NCBI GenBank assembly: GCA_034509925.1
Contig: CM067527.1
Coordinates: 3,501,001 to 3,565,000 of the forward strand
Reading direction: 5' to 3'
DNA length: 64,000 bases
From: Hirudinaria manillensis
Taxonomy: Eukaryota > Annelida > Clitellata > Hirudinida > Hirudinidae
The notes under the pieces were generated by a model. It worked only from the letters and a program-made list of their open reading frames with translations, did no database searches and was not told where the DNA came from. Both the position numbers and the translations under genes were made by a program. Shown piece after piece: positions 1 to 12,850 of the stretch (position 1 is the first letter of the stretch; the number at the start of each line of letters is the position of its first letter).

Positions 1-3000
1 TAAACTTTGAGACCATGGAATCGACCGTTCCTGGGATCTACTTTGGTGGAGATGTGGCGGGATTGGCTCAGACGACTGTTGAGTCTGTCAACGATGGAAA
101 GACTGCCTCTTGGTCTATGCACGCTTACATTCAGGTTTTATAGTAACATTGTTAATTATATTCGAAAATAGTTGTATATTTTTAATGATATCTTTTTTTA
201 TTAAAATAAATCATGAATTAAAATACTTTTTAATAATATAATAAATCATTTTTATGATGGGTTAGATAAATGCAATCTTGATAAAATCAATTATAACGGT
301 TATTCTACTTAATGTTGTCCTCTCGATAAACACTCTCTGATGTCTCCGATTAAAATTTTCCGTCTTAGAAAAAGTATGGCAAAGGGGCCGATTTGCCCTC
401 GGCGCCCGAACTTCCAAAGTTCTTCACCCCAATCGACCTCGTCGACCTGAGCCTCGAAATTTGTGGCATAAAGTTCGAGCACCCCTTCGGGCTGGCCAGT
501 GCCCCCCCCACGACCAGCAGTGCCATGATTCGCAGAGGTTTCCAGCAGGGATGGTCCTTTGCACTCACCAAGACTTTCTCTTTGGACAAGGTCTGAGATG
601 GTCCACTTGATATTAAATGTCATTTATGTTTTTAATTATTTTTAGCACTTGTAACTTGTTGAGACGAAGTGTATTTATTTTTGATTCTGTGGTTGTTGTT
701 GTTGTTATAGTTTAAGTGCAGTGTACACGGTACATACTTTGTCGACCATTTTTCTTGATTATTTTGCATATTCTCTTCAAATGTTTCTGAAAAGGAATTA
801 TTAAACATAAATTCTTCATTCCTATTTTTATTTTTATTTTTATTTTGGCACCAATGTGACTTTAAATGTTAAGAATTGTGGAAAGTGTAGAGTTTCCATG
901 GAAACTATCGTTTGTTGTCAATTGAATGCAGGACTTGATTACCAACGTCTCTCCAAGGATAGTGAGGGGAACCACCTCGGGTCACCTTTATGGACCGGGT
1001 CAGGGGGCTTTTCTAAATATAGAACTCATCAGTGAAAAGACCTGCTCCTATTGGTGCAGGAGTATTACCGAGCTGAAGAAGGACTTTCCCACCAAGGTTC
1101 ATTAATATTACAACATGGTGTAGGTTTTTTGTTAATTGCTATTATATTCTTAATAATTGTATTTTTATTCATACAAGGTAAACGTTTGCTTAATGATGCT
1201 ATGCTAATGATTTCTTATTAAAGATTATAGTTGCCAGCATAACCTGTATTTATGTTAAAGAAGATTGGACAGAACTTGCCAAGATGTCTGAGGTACGAAT
1301 GATTATGAACGTGATGCATATTCACGTGAATATTAAAAGAAGCTCATTAATATTAAATATTACATTAAGAATTAATTATGTTAATGCATTTTTTCATGCT
1401 AGGATGCTGGAGCAGACATCCTTGAACTCAACCTTTCCTGCCCTCATGGCATTGGAGAAAAGGGAATGGGGATGGCATGTGGCCAAGTAATTATGATTTA
1501 TCACTGTTATTTAATTTTATTATTATTGTTAATCTGTTTATTTGTTTATTTATTTATTTGAAGTAAAATATTCTTATATTTTATAACTTTCCATCCATCT
1601 CCTCAATTCACCTGCTTAATACATTCTAAGATTGTTGATGTAAATAATCTCATTTAATTCTTCAGTCTGCAGAATCAGTGAGAACCATTTGCACTTGGGT
1701 CAGAGAAGCTGTCAAGATTCCATTCTTTGCCAAACTCACTCCAAATGTCACCAACATCGTTGAAATTGCAAAAGCTGCTTACGAAGGTGAAGTTTATTCT
1801 CGTTTGCAGTTCATGTTTAATTTGTAAACATTTCATCGTATTAATCTTTTATTAATCTTTATTTTTTATTTTAATTTAATTATCCAAAATGCTTTATATT
1901 TGGAATGACTTCATGCCACTGCAGCATCACAATGATCCTTAATATCCACTCTCTGTTCACAACAACAGCATTAAATGCCAATGAAACCATCTAAAACCAT
2001 TTTCATCAACCCAACACCTACACAACAAGACGCCAATCGTGAACGAATCCGCAATTAAATCCAGGGAAAGCAGACGGTGTGACCGCGACCAACACGGTCT
2101 CCGGCCTGATGGGTCTGAGACCCGACGGCACGGCTTGGCCCAACGTCGGCAGAGAGGCTCGAACCACTTACGGAGGGGTGTCGGGCAATGCCATTCGCCC
2201 GATCGCCCTTAAAAGCGTCACCGCCATAGCGAGGGCTCTGCCCGGGTACCCCGTAATGGCCACTGGAGGAATCGATTCGGCAGATGCCGGGCTTCAGTTC
2301 TTGATCGGGGGTGCCGGTCTACTCCAGGTGAAGTATTAAGAGGGAGGGTTGAGACTGGTTAACGTTTTAATTAATAATTTTCTATTTAAATAATAAATGT
2401 TAAGATTAATTTGACTTGATATTATCAATAAGCACAATACTATTATCTTTTATGCTTACATCACATATTTTTATTAATATTACTCATTTTAATAATAATA
2501 ATAATAATTATTATTATTAATTTTGTAATAACAGTAGCAATATTGATTTATGATTAAAAATTTCTCCATTTGCATCCTTATTGTCATTAATTAAATCAAT
2601 TAATAATGTCGGTGTTGATGATGATGATGATGATGGTGATGGTGATGCCCACGATAGGTCGGGAGTGCTATTCAGAACCAAGACTTCACAGTTATAGAGG
2701 ATTACTTGAGTGGCCTCAAAGCTCTCCTCTACCTCCGATCACTGGATCGACTTCAAGACTGGGTGGGCCAAAGTCCCCCGACCCCAGTCCATCAGAAGGG
2801 CAAACCAGTGCCCCAGGGGATGGTATGAGTTGTCTGTCGATGTGCAACAGAGATTAAGTACTAATATTAAATTGTTACTAATTAATTATTTCAAATCAAT
2901 ATAAATCAATACCTGTTTCTATGTGATTCAAGTTTAAGAATCTCCCTAATTTTGGACCTTACAAAACCAAACGAGAAGAGCTCGTGCAGGAATTGAAACT

Positions 3001-4167
3001 GAAAGACGATTTGTTGTCTGAAAGTCACAAACCCTGCCCCTCGAGGCTGACATCCAACCCTGTCAAAGCCGTGCCCCTGATCGGGGTACGATTTGTTTCT
3101 TAAGGAAGTCATTTAATCGAATCGATCGTTTAATCTGCCGGAGTTTAACTCGATTGGGCAGAAGATGCCTTGTTTTCCAATTGGCTGGAGCCGTGGTGAG
3201 GGGGAGGAGAGCTCAATAGATAAACAATGGCTTGGGATTGTTATAGCCCCCAATGAATAATTTTGCATAAATTATTCAAATCAGGACATCATTGGCAGTG
3301 CTCTCTCAAAGATTGGTCAGTTTTACCAACTGGACTCCAAACAACAAGTTGTAGCCATTGTTAATCAGGTGAGAATAGGAATTGATTGTTTTTATGAGAC
3401 ATTAATTTGTTTAACATTTTTAAATTTGATTTCTTTCGCTTTTATTATGATTTGATTTTGAAATAATGAAATTATTAATTTCGACCGTCGTCCTCGCATC
3501 AGGACATGTGCATAAACTGTGGCAAGTGCTACATGACCTGTAACGACTCCGGTTATCAGGCCATAGCTTTTGACAGGGACACCCACCTTCCCACGGTCAC
3601 GGACGACTGCACAGGTGAGTCGATCGCAAGCGCCCGTGTCTTTCTCCACGACCGGTTGTCATTATCGTTTCCTGTCATTGATAAGATTGAGTGGTGAGTA
3701 ATAATCGTCGTCGTGTCTTTATAGTTCGCGCTCTGTGCCGTGATTGTTGTATATCACGGTGGCATTCGCGGAGCCGACGATTTGGTTGCCTTGGTGATGT
3801 ACGCGAAGGTTCAAAGGTCACTCGAAAGCTCATCAACGGCGGTGACGCGAAGCGTGGGAAGCGAGTTTGAATTAAATGTAAAAATCCCAAAGAAAGGACG
3901 AACGAACGAACGAATGAATGAATGAATGAATGACTTTGAAAAGAATGAACAGACAGAACGAAGAATGGAGAAAAATTAAATGAAAAAAGATTTAGGATCT
4001 CAATGTACCGAACGACAATTTATCGACGCGTGTCAAATGTCACTCTCCCAACAGGGTGCACCCTGTGCCTGTCCGTCTGTCCCATCATCGACTGCATCAC
4101 CATGGTGAACAAGACCATTCCCCACAAGATCAAGCGAGGCATTCCCGAATACCAAGTCGTTGCCTAG
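1..4167 (+). CDS. DPYD: Dihydropyrimidine dehydrogenase [NADP(+)], 3' part (12 exons, 5' end outside window)
   Basis: This enzyme reduces uracil and thymine with NADPH, the first and rate-limiting step of pyrimidine breakdown in the cytosol. Exons: 1-134, 369-590, 932-1096, 1224-1292, 1403-1486, 1666-1786, 2065-2327, 2658-2822, 2933-3085, 3285-3368, 3503-3614 and 4055-4167, all flanked by GT-AG and in continuous phase, giving about 561 residues. The first exon carries the end of the NADPH/FAD part ([19 protein letters not shown]). Exons 2-8 form the FMN-binding barrel, with [32 protein letters not shown] and the active-site cysteine loop MACGQ. Exons 11-12 carry the two C-terminal 4Fe-4S motifs, [11 protein letters not shown] and CTLCLSVCP. 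The stop is at 4165-4167. Every key residue I know of in this half is present, so the gene looks functional. The identification rests on long, near-continuous similarity to vertebrate DPYD. Confidence 0.95.
3894..3934 (+). repeat. (GAAC/GAAT)n tetranucleotide repeat in last DPYD intron
   Basis: About ten GAAC then GAAT units in tandem lie inside the 440-bp intron before the last DPYD exon. The array shows a clean switch from GAAC to GAAT, as expected of a point mutation spread by slippage. Confidence 0.85.
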
Positions 4168-4711
4168 CAACCTTCGCCAATTACGATGCCTCATGCGATT
4201 AAAAATTTTAAAAAATAAATAAAATATTCAGAAGATTATGTTAATTATTCAGAAGATGTTAAATATTCAGAAGATTATGTTAATTATGAAAATGGAGTCG
4301 AATTCGATTTAGTTTGTTGTCTGAGATTTGTTTTACATGGAAGAACAAAAAAAAACCAAAATCAATTCGAATTGTTAACGTTAAATTGTGAACATATTTT
4401 TTTAAAAATGAATTTATCGTTTAAAATCGAGTTTGATGGTGAGATCGATAGTCACGTCGTTGCAATCGTATGTCCAATTAGCGCTCCGATAATCGGCTCG
4501 CCAGTGATCTATTGGATGAACTTTGCCGGACGACCCCGTTTCCAAAGATTTCATTGGCCGATAAGATTTGATCGATGATTTGTCAAAATTGCGGCCTATT
4601 TTCCCCGTCCTAAGTTAATTAAACATTCGTTCGTTCCAGTTTAAGATTGGCCGGAATTGAATGAACGCCGTTGGTAGAGCGAGAAAATCACCGAACGCTT
4701 CTGGGGGATTC
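4168..4711. other. DPYD 3' flank; convergent intergenic stretch
   Basis: This holds the DPYD 3' untranslated region, AT-rich sequence with a short duplicated motif (TTCAGAAGAT-TATGTTAAT, twice at 4226-4285), and then the 3' flank of the minus-strand gene that ends at 4712. I see no coding signal. Confidence 0.5.
4214..4219 (+). terminator. Polyadenylation signal AATAAA of DPYD
   Basis: AATAAA lies 47 bases after the DPYD stop codon, a usual distance for an animal poly(A) signal. No experimental support is available here. Confidence 0.6.
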
Positions 4712-5456
4712 CTACGGCAACATGGCCTCCGTTTCGTCACAAGAGTGGACGTCGGCGTGCGTTATCTCGCGCCCCGGCGTTTCCCCGGTTTCGCTTTCGC
4801 GCGATGAAGCGAGTCGGCTCTCGTTTTCTGATTTAGTCATGCTCCGATGGCTGATGCGAGTGGAGACGGTTTCGTAACTCCCCCGAGAAATCAGGACCTC
4901 GCCTCTGCTCCAGTCGGATGACAAATCGTCTGTCGGTCTGTCGGGAATTTCCGAGTAACTGACCGTCGATGCGGAGCTGCTCTTTATCGAGCCTCGGGTT
5001 TTTCCCCTGAGTCGTTCGTAGAATCGTCGTCTGGACAGTTTCTTCGATTTCTTGGTCGTCAGTTCATCCAAGCTGCAAGAATGCTCCACTGCAGTCCGAT
5101 TGGTTGTGTACTTGTCGTTGTCGTCGTCGTCGTCGTTGTTGTCGACGTTGTGGCCTTCTTCGCTTTCTTTTCCCGTCGCGTCGTTTCCGTTCATTCGTGT
5201 TTTTTTGTTCATCTCAGAAAGTCTGAAGTTCGGACAGTAGCCAGAGGGAGTGTTGCAGTAGTGCACGAAGTCTTCTGCAGATGCCGGCCAGCTCTCGCCC
5301 GGAGATACCGGCATTTCCGGTACGTAGGTTGCTAGGAATGGATAGCTTCCGTAGCAACCGTAACTGTATTCGTCGTCTTGGAGACTCTCACCGTCTTGGA
5401 ACCAGTAGAAATGGCCTTGACTGTTTAAGGTCGCACAGCTTTCTGTGTGCAGTGGA
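4712..5456 (-). CDS. Probable last exon of an unrecognised minus-strand protein
   Basis: The frame is open on the minus strand from a likely acceptor (CTCTTCAG just above 5456) to a stop at 4712-4714, about 248 codons. The exon would start by completing a split codon. The product is hydrophilic. A Tyr/Gly/Pro-rich start (SYGCYGSYPF) is followed by a short acidic run from GAT/GAC triplets (DNNDDDDDND), a basic patch (TKKSKKLSRRR) and a Ser/Thr/Glu-rich tail. I do not recognise a domain. Codon usage is balanced and not simply repeat-derived over most of its length, which is why I list it. It could be the cytoplasmic tail belonging to the membrane-protein exon at 6626-7321, but I found no donor in that exon with the matching phase, so intermediate exons would be needed. 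Confidence 0.4.
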
Positions 5457-6625
5457 CTGAAGAGTGGTTAAGAAGATATGGTTAAGCTGGGAGTTTTCAA
5501 TATTGCTGTAATTATAACGATGCCTCTAATAGCGTTTAAAGATGATTCACGTGTAATTTAACAAGCAGATTAGGATATTAATTAAGTAAACATTGTTATT
5601 ATATTAATGTAATTGTCTTGATTACACGGTATAGGAACGTATAATATAATGCATAGTATGTAATGTATGATATAATAATTATATTATAATACAGTTGTAT
5701 AACTATGTTAATCTTTAGGGTTATTATATCAGTACTTTTATGGATCGAGACGCAGCGCATGTACGTGCTTCACTGGTCTTCAGGGGATCAGGCAATCCTT
5801 AATGATCAAAAGTATCGAGTACCTCGTAATAGTTAATATCAATCACTGGCATCCATCCTATTGTTCATCTCCTCTTTGAAGGATGAATACTCAGCAGTCT
5901 CATCATCATTCAACTAGCTGACAATGGCTGTCCATTCCTAATGTTCCCTAACGAGATTTTCATCGGTTTAGTCTTGGAGCAGTTATACTTTGGGATGAGA
6001 AAGAAAGAAAGAAAGAAAGAAATATAGAAAAATAAAGGAAAAATAAATAAAGCTAGAAATAAAGAAAAAGAAATGATGTACAATTATAATAGTACAAGTG
6101 ATTCGTTACTCCAAAAAGGAATTTGTTCTGTTATGGTGGTTTTGATTGAAAAGGAAATAATCCTAAATTACAGAGTAGACAGAATACGGTATGATGTATT
6201 TTATAATTACACGTTTATATTACATAATATGCGTAATTACATACAATGCATACAATATGCATACAATGGAAATCCATGTAAAGTATCAAAGAATCGATCC
6301 TACGTATGACACTTGCTCGTAAGATTTATGGACTCAAATGTAGCAGAAGAGCTTTGGCGGAGTTTCATTAATATTTCAGGAATTCAAATTGTTTTCTTCC
6401 TGAAAATGTTGGTTTTGAACGAATAGTATGTGAATTGTATGAAATAAAAACTCGTTCAATCAAACATTGGTAACAAACGGTTTGATGCATAATACATTTT
6501 ATAATAATTAATAATACTATTAATATTAAATATATTTTATATTATATATTAATAACTATAATAATTTGGAAGCCAAGGTGATGAAAACTCCTGAATAAAA
6601 GTAAGAATCAGTGCAGAAACCGCTT
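5457..6625. other. AT-rich stretch between two minus-strand open frames
   Basis: I see no convincing exon. It contains an (AAAG)n run at about 6000-6022 and dense AT-rich sequence. It may be an intron joining the flanking open frames. Confidence 0.4.
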
Positions 6626-7321
6626 TTACGAAAGACATCTTCGGTGCTCAGGATCTGCACTAAAAAAACCCCATAGAACCAACCAATCGTTTTCATGGTG
6701 ACCCAACAAGGTCTGTCCTTGGCCGTCTTTGCCTTCAAGAAACAATTCTTCGTCGTCCTTCGCGATGTTGCTCTTGGACTCGTTGACTCCGGAAGAGGGC
6801 CACGTGACGTCGTTGGACGAAGACAACGAAGAAGGGGGGTGACTGGTGCACAGCCTGATCCTCATCCTTTTCTCCCTCTGGCAGAGAATCCCCAAAACGA
6901 GTGTCGATGCTAAGGTGAAGGTAAAAAATATGGCAGCCGTCGTTATGACGGCCACCGACGCCGGCAGCTTGAACGACGCCTGGAAGCTGTTTCCGGATAT
7001 GGTTTCCGTACCGGATAGAACGGAAGTGCGACTGAGGAAGCTGTTTTTCTCCGAACCCTGATTGGACGGATAAATCCTAAGAATGGAGGAATTCGATGAT
7101 TGGCCAAGAGCGACGGACGAAGACCTCAATTTGAACTGCCATTGGCTGGAAGAGCTGACGTTATGACGAATCACGGTGTGGGGTTTGGTGATCGTCGTCG
7201 AATTCCTTCGTCTGTGAGAAGCTGATTGGCCAAGGAGGGGGTGATAGGAGTGGTGACGGCGGGTTATGGCTTTGCTTTCAGTGCTGTTCATTCGATTGAA
7301 TCTGAAGGTCATCGTGGTCAT
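6626..7321 (-). CDS. Unrecognised single-pass membrane protein, candidate exon
   Basis: An open frame of 231 codons runs from ATG 7319-7321 with a favourable context (TCCAAATGACC). Residues about 1-118 are Ser/Thr/Arg-rich with several Asn-Ser/Thr sites. Residues about 121-147 are strongly hydrophobic (ASVAVITTAAIFFTFTLAST and LVLGIL) and are followed at once by a basic stop-transfer patch (REKRMRIR). The tail is Ser/Asp/Glu-rich. This fits an N-out, C-in single-pass topology, but no signal peptide is visible, so an upstream exon is possible. The end at 6626 is probably not the real C-terminus, because the last residues run into AT-rich sequence. I do not recognise the family. A purely random open frame is not excluded. 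Confidence 0.4.
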   Translation of the reverse strand: MTTMTFRFNRMNSTESKAITRRHHSYHPLLGQSASHRRRNSTTITKPHTVIRHNVSSSSQWQFKLRSSSVALGQSSNSSILRIYPSNQGSEKNSFLSRTSVLSGTETISGNSFQASFKLPASVAVITTAAIFFTFTLASTLVLGILCQREKRMRIRLCTSHPPSSLSSSNDVTWPSSGVNESKSNIAKDDEELFLEGKDGQGQTLLGHHENDWLVLWGFFSADPEHRRCLS

Positions 7322-8918
7322 TTGGATTTTCTTTTCTTATTTCGATCTTTTAGCGTATTTTAAAGAAATCTGAAATAATTTGACAATTCATTTCAATAAT
7401 ATTGCCTCAAGAAAGAATTGAAAACAACTGTAAACTTTTCAAATCTCGGAAAATTTTAACAAAAGAAAATAAATGATTTAAAATAATTTGCGAGAAAAAG
7501 TCGCACGGAGTTTTAAGTTTGCCTCGGAACATCGTCAGCGCCAAACAATGCTTATTGAATCATGCAAAGCGCGGCGCAATAGATGCAGCCAAACTAATGC
7601 ACTGTCCACATATGCCCGGTGGCAAAACAATCCCATCTCTTTGATTTTCTCCTTTTTTCCCCATTCATTCCGCCCTCATCATCTCTCAATCGGACCCACT
7701 ACCGCTGCTGGAGTGTTTTGTGTTTTACGGTGTCCCGGATTCATTGTTGAGGGTACGTGGATCGGTCCAGTTGTTTCCCGGGAAGGTCTCCAGGTAGCTC
7801 TAAAGCATTCTCCATCTTCGGCCACTCGTATGATTTCGTGTGCCCTTGTGCCTTTGTGAGACCGATTTCAGTCCGACTGTCGGGTATAATTCCTGATAAA
7901 GTTTTTTTTTTGTGTAGTCCCAGTCAAACAATTAGCAGAAACTTCACGTTGGCATCTGCTTGTTGATTTTCTAGCATTTGTGAGGTTCAAGGATTTAAAT
8001 AAATTTGTTTTTATGCCATGGAAGTCATCAGTGAACAAAGTAAACACATCAAATCAAACAAAAGAAACTGATTTATAAATTAAGAATGTAAAATTAACGG
8101 CACTAACATTCTTAAAGACATAAAAAACAGAATCTACACCCCACTCTTAGGTCCAGCCCTATTAATCCACCCCCTACCCCTCATCTTCCTCCTCTTCTTC
8201 TTCTTCTTCTTTTTCTTCTCCTTCTTTTTCTTCTTCCTCTTCCGTCCATCCTTCGGCCCATAACGAAGTTTCAACTCGCTCCATTGTTCTGTACGTCTTT
8301 ATTAGCGGTTCGACTCCGTTGTCGTCTGCTCGCGCTGAATTTGCTTACGCACGTTCTGCCAAGTTAATGAATTTCACGGACCGACCTGATTGGTCTAATA
8401 AGGTTCCGACGGTCGTGAGGTTAGCTTGCTGTCGCTCGTGCGGTAGCGACACGAGCGACATTAAATCGCTTGACAAGAGAATGCTTGTTGACCCGTTCAT
8501 GCGACCGGTACTATGCGATTTTGTTCATGAAATTGTCAAAAAAAAAAGATGTCAAGACAATGAGAAAAGCCACAATAAATGAACGAAATGGTAAAAGTAA
8601 TGATTAAACAATAACAATGTTAGGAAACAGTATGAATATTTTTAGTTATAAAAGAGTCATGACCGACTGCACCTACAAGCGACTGCAACGGCAGCAGTGG
8701 TCATGGTGGTCGGTGTGGTAGCGACTTCATGTGCCGCCAGCGATAGCGGTGTCAGAGGAGATGATGAGTATGGAAATGGAGGCGTTAATTGGTTTATGTG
8801 CTGACGCAAAATGCAATAAAAAAGAGGACATTCCTGCGCTAACAAGCGCTAACGTCGTTCGTGATTCGCCTAAAGATTGAACTGAACGACTTGCGCAATA
8901 CCTGTCTGCCTGCGGTTT
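7322..8918. other. Intergenic stretch with pyrimidine-rich repeat
   Basis: I see no gene here. A CTT/CCT-rich tract lies at about 8180-8245, and 8656-8770 is GGT/CGG-rich. Several short open frames (for example 7488-7859 and 8319-8582, plus strand) have no recognisable features or splice support. Confidence 0.4.
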
Positions 8919-9013
8919 TGATGATGATTACGATGATGACGACGACGACGACGATGATGATGAGGAGGAGGAGGAAGAGGAGGAGGAGATGGTGATGGTG
9001 GTGATGATAGTGA
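8919..9013 (+). repeat. GAT/GAC/GAG triplet array
   Basis: This is a nearly pure run of GAT, GAC and GAG triplets, the first of a long series of related arrays up to 12.9 kb. Confidence 0.85.
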
Positions 9014-9348
9014 TCGGTCAATTTTACGATGCCGTAGAGAAATTAAACGAGTGAATTCCTATTTGATTAAGATCAATCGGAACAATCAGTTGAACAATTC
9101 AATCAACTGACTGACCAATCACCGATTGACCAATCAAAGGTCATTAAAGGCACGAGCGTTTGGACGACTCGTCAAGTCTCGTCTGCAAGTGAATAGCCTA
9201 ATTGGGATCAAAGGATTGGAAAGCAGTTGATGTCTTCTTGTCAAGGACCGCGTGTTGGAGACTCATGACCGAATGAGGATGACTGCAGGGCGTGTCTTGG
9301 AATGCCAAGCACACCTGGAAGAATGACTGCGCAGGTGGGATGGATTGT

Positions 9349-9462
<114 letters not shown>

Positions 9463-9775
9463 GTAATCTTGCGGAATTTAATTTCTCAATCCTCACCACA
9501 GCACATCTCTGTCCTCCACAGACTGAGACTTCCGTCTTCGGACGGCCTCACAGTCCAATTCGTAGCAGGTCCAACGTGAAGTTACAAGATGAGGGATAAC
9601 AATAACATTAGCTCGGCAAAAAATGCCAGTCTATCGGTCCGAACGATCCATACGCGAACGTATATCCTCCCTGAAGATTACCATCTTATCTCGATTCGCG
9701 CCGTTGCGCTGGCGCTTTGAGTGGCGCTGAATGCGTCCCGGCCTTATCTTTCGGCATCGGAGAGCCTGGTCCTCC

Positions 9776-9853
9776 ATCCACCCTTTAATCCGTCCATTCA
9801 TCCGTCCGTCTGTCCGTCCATCCATCCATCCGTCCGTCCGTCCATCCAGCCCG
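9776..9853 (+). repeat. (CCAT/CCGT)n tetranucleotide array
   Basis: Tandem CCAT, CCGT and CTGT units. The same motif class recurs on either strand at 12114-12163, 12510-12540, 13685-13760, 14936-14960, 15534-15556, 15710-15795, 18942-19045 and 21140-21290. Confidence 0.85.
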
Positions 9854-9956
9854 TCCACGCCTCTGTGGCCTAAAACTTTAAGCCTCCTCATCCTCGTCAT
9901 CATGGCTGTTTCATTGGTGAGCATCGCTGTGGAACCTTGATCGGATTTAGTTTATA

Positions 9957-11279
9957 AGATGACGACGACGACGACGATGATGGTGTTGATGATGATGATG
10001 ATGATGATGGTCGTAAGGGGTATAAGAGTAGGGTCGACGGACGAGGCAAGGCCCTGTTCGCCGCCCTATCGCCGTGGAAACAGTTGTCATGGAAACGACA
10101 AAGTTGCGTTCGGACCTCGACGCGGAAAACCGATGAAGATGAATGGAAACCACGTGGTGATGACGATGACGACGACGAAGATGGTGATGATAATGATGCT
10201 GAAACTGTAATCGCTATCGCCATCTCTTGATCATCGCTACATCGTTATCATCGTCATCATCTACCGCCATCATCATCATCATCGTCGTCGTCATCGTCAT
10301 CGTCATCTTACACTACGTCAAAACATTTCTATGTTTTTCCAGCTCCGAGCAATGAATGTCACTCGACAAACAAACCTGAAGATGTTGGTGACGCGTGGAG
10401 AAAGTGAAGTCGTAGGAAGAAACACGAAGTGCTGACGACAATGATGATGACGACGATGATGACGATGATGATGACGTCGATGATGATGACGATGACGTCG
10501 ATGATGATGACGATGACGTCGATGATGATGACGACGACGACGGTGATGATTAAGGGAGGAGAATCGATCTTAATCGTCCTCCTAATTGAATATCTTCATT
10601 AGCAGCAGTTCTGCAGCCGTCATCATCGTCGTCGTCGACGTCATCGCCATCACCATCATCATCATCATCATCATCAAAATCGAAATTATCATCGCCATCA
10701 TCGTCATAATAATCACTTATGCATTCTTCAGCTTCGCAGTGATTCGTGCGTTTTTCACATTAACGTCCGTAAACTCGATGAGTCGTCATCGTCATCATCA
10801 TCATCATCATCGTCGTCCTCAACTTCGTCGTCGTCGTCAGCAACAACATCATCATCATCTCCATCTTCATCTCCATCATCGTCGTCGTCGTCGTCATCAT
10901 CGCCGGCCGGCGTAATACAGGCGCAGGTAGTTTGTCGAGCAAACAATGGACGATAGGAGCGTGCTCACGTTGAGGGTCGAGTTACGCGGGTTCTGTTTGT
11001 GGCTGACAAACAGCAACTGGATGATGATGTCTCTTCTCCTTGTCATCACCATCATCATCATCATCATCGTAGCCGCCATCGTCGTCGTTATCATCATCGT
11101 CATCACCATCATCATAGTCGTCGTCATCGTCGTCATCATCACCAGCATCTCCAGCCATTGTTAGTCTCTCTGTATGTCGTTGCGTTTTTTGATCGATGAT
11201 GTGCCGATTGATCGATGACGATGACGACGACGATGACGAGGATTGATGATGACGATGAGTCTACTAATTGAATCATAAC

Positions 11280-11332
<53 letters not shown>

Positions 11333-11415
11333 CCATCGTCGTCGTCGTCGTCATCCTCCTCACGGTAGTTGCTGTAACCATCGTCACCACATCGTCGTCG
11401 TCGTCATCTTTTTCA
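9957..11415. repeat. Cluster of GAT/GAC and ATC/GTC triplet arrays in alternating orientation
   Basis: Blocks of GAT/GAC (9957-10013, 10150-10200, 10438-10551, 11212-11256) alternate with blocks of the complementary ATC/GTC (10233-10311, 10618-10700, 10785-10905, 11041-11155, 11279-11415), separated by short unique pieces. There is no sign of a transcribed exon. The reading frames give only poly-His, poly-Asp, poly-Met or poly-Ser. Confidence 0.85.
10438..10551 (+). repeat. 21-bp minisatellite within a GAT array
   Basis: The unit CGATGATGATGACGATGACGT repeats about three times in register around 10470-10535, a higher-order repeat built from GAT/GAC triplets. Confidence 0.7.
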
Positions 11416-11611
11416 GAATCCGCGCAAACTAAAAATAACTTTTTGGCTTAAATGAAAAACAAAACAAAACAAAAAAATATGGAATCGTCGAGCGAGTGAA
11501 TATAAAAAAGATGAATTCGAGGAGAGATGATGACTGAGATTTGTGAGGGGATCGGAAGAAATGTCTGACGATAATGAATCAACAAGTCGACTGAATGGAA
11601 TATGAAAACAG

Positions 11612-12020
11612 TGATGATGATGATGATGATGACTACGACGATGACGATGATATGATGGTGACGACGACGACGACGATGATGACGATTAGTAGTCTTATCG
11701 TGATTAATCTAACAGCATATTTATTACGGAATAGTGATTAATAATCATCACTTTAGTTAAGATGAATTTTTATTATTGTGATCGAGGTGGTTGTGATGAT
11801 AACATGATGATGATTATGATCACTATCATCGTCATCATCATCATCATGCTGATCATTATCAGGACTGTAAGTTGAGGAGAGGCCCTGTGGCTCGAATCAA
11901 AATTCATTGATTCCTTCACTGCCGGGAACATCGACTGTGGATTGAAAACCATCATCATCATCATCATCACCGCGGCCTTCGTCGTCGTAGTCGTCATCAC
12001 CATCATCGTCATCGTTATCG
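11612..12020. repeat. Further GAT/GAC then ATC arrays
   Basis: GAT/GAC triplets at about 11612-11690 are followed, after an AT-rich piece, by ATC arrays at about 11826-11848 and 11949-12018. This repeats the alternation seen from 9957 to 11415. Confidence 0.7.
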
Positions 12021-12113
12021 TGTGACCGTGAGTCATTTTGATAGGATAATTTCAAGCGAGCGGTCATCTTTCGGACAAAGGGATGGATTGATAAAAGAAT
12101 TGATTGAAGAATT

Positions 12114-12163
12114 TGATGGATGGATGGATGGATGGACGAGAGGATGGATGGATGGATGGGTTG
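12114..12163 (+). repeat. (GGAT)n tetranucleotide array
   Basis: Twelve or so GGAT/GGAC units in tandem, with a short GAGA interruption. Confidence 0.85.
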
Positions 12164-12743
12164 ATGAGCATCTCCCATGGATTGAGGGGTCGAAGGATTG
12201 AAGGAGGTGCTGTTTATAAACACACGAGTGTCTGACACGTGACTTGAATTATGACCTTCCATTCGCTTTTCCTCGCCTTGATTGATCAAGTATTGATCCA
12301 TATACATCTCTTCTCCGTTTTCTTCTTTTCCATCTTCATCTTCTTCTTCCTCTTCTTCTTCTTCATTTTTGTCTCATCCTTCCATCCACCTCTCTGATGT
12401 TCTTATCACCATCTCACTATATTTTATCTGTCAATATCAACAACAGCATTACTTTTGTGTATCAATAATACAATAACAATCGTCATCTATGCGTTCATTC
12501 AATCATTCGTCCATCAATCCGTCCGTCCGTCCGTCCATTCACTAGCGCAATCCTTGTGTTAATATAGATTTATTTATCTTTTATCGCCCAGCCCAGCAAT
12601 CCATCATGCCCTTTTATCGCTCTCTCGTCGTCTCTGCTTTATCGCTCGATTTACATTTCTATGGGGTTGCAGTCGCCATTAATTTGTTTTAAACACTCGT
12701 CTTATCTAACTGTTGTGCCGAGGATTTGATTGGAAATTATAAC

Positions 12744-12850
12744 CGATGGTGATGACGACATTGATGAAGATGACTACGATGATGATGATGATAATGATGG
12801 TGGTGGTGACGATGACATTGAAGTTGGTGATGACGACGACGACGAGGGTT
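12744..12850 (+). repeat. GAT/GAC triplet array
   Basis: Imperfect GAT, GAC and GGT triplets. It is the last large block of the 8.9-12.9 kb cluster. Confidence 0.75.

Noticed and set aside
6556-6738. 60-codon minus-strand frame starting with a signal-peptide-like segment
   Set aside because: It overlaps the membrane-protein frame out of phase and runs into AT-rich sequence. It is too short and unsupported.
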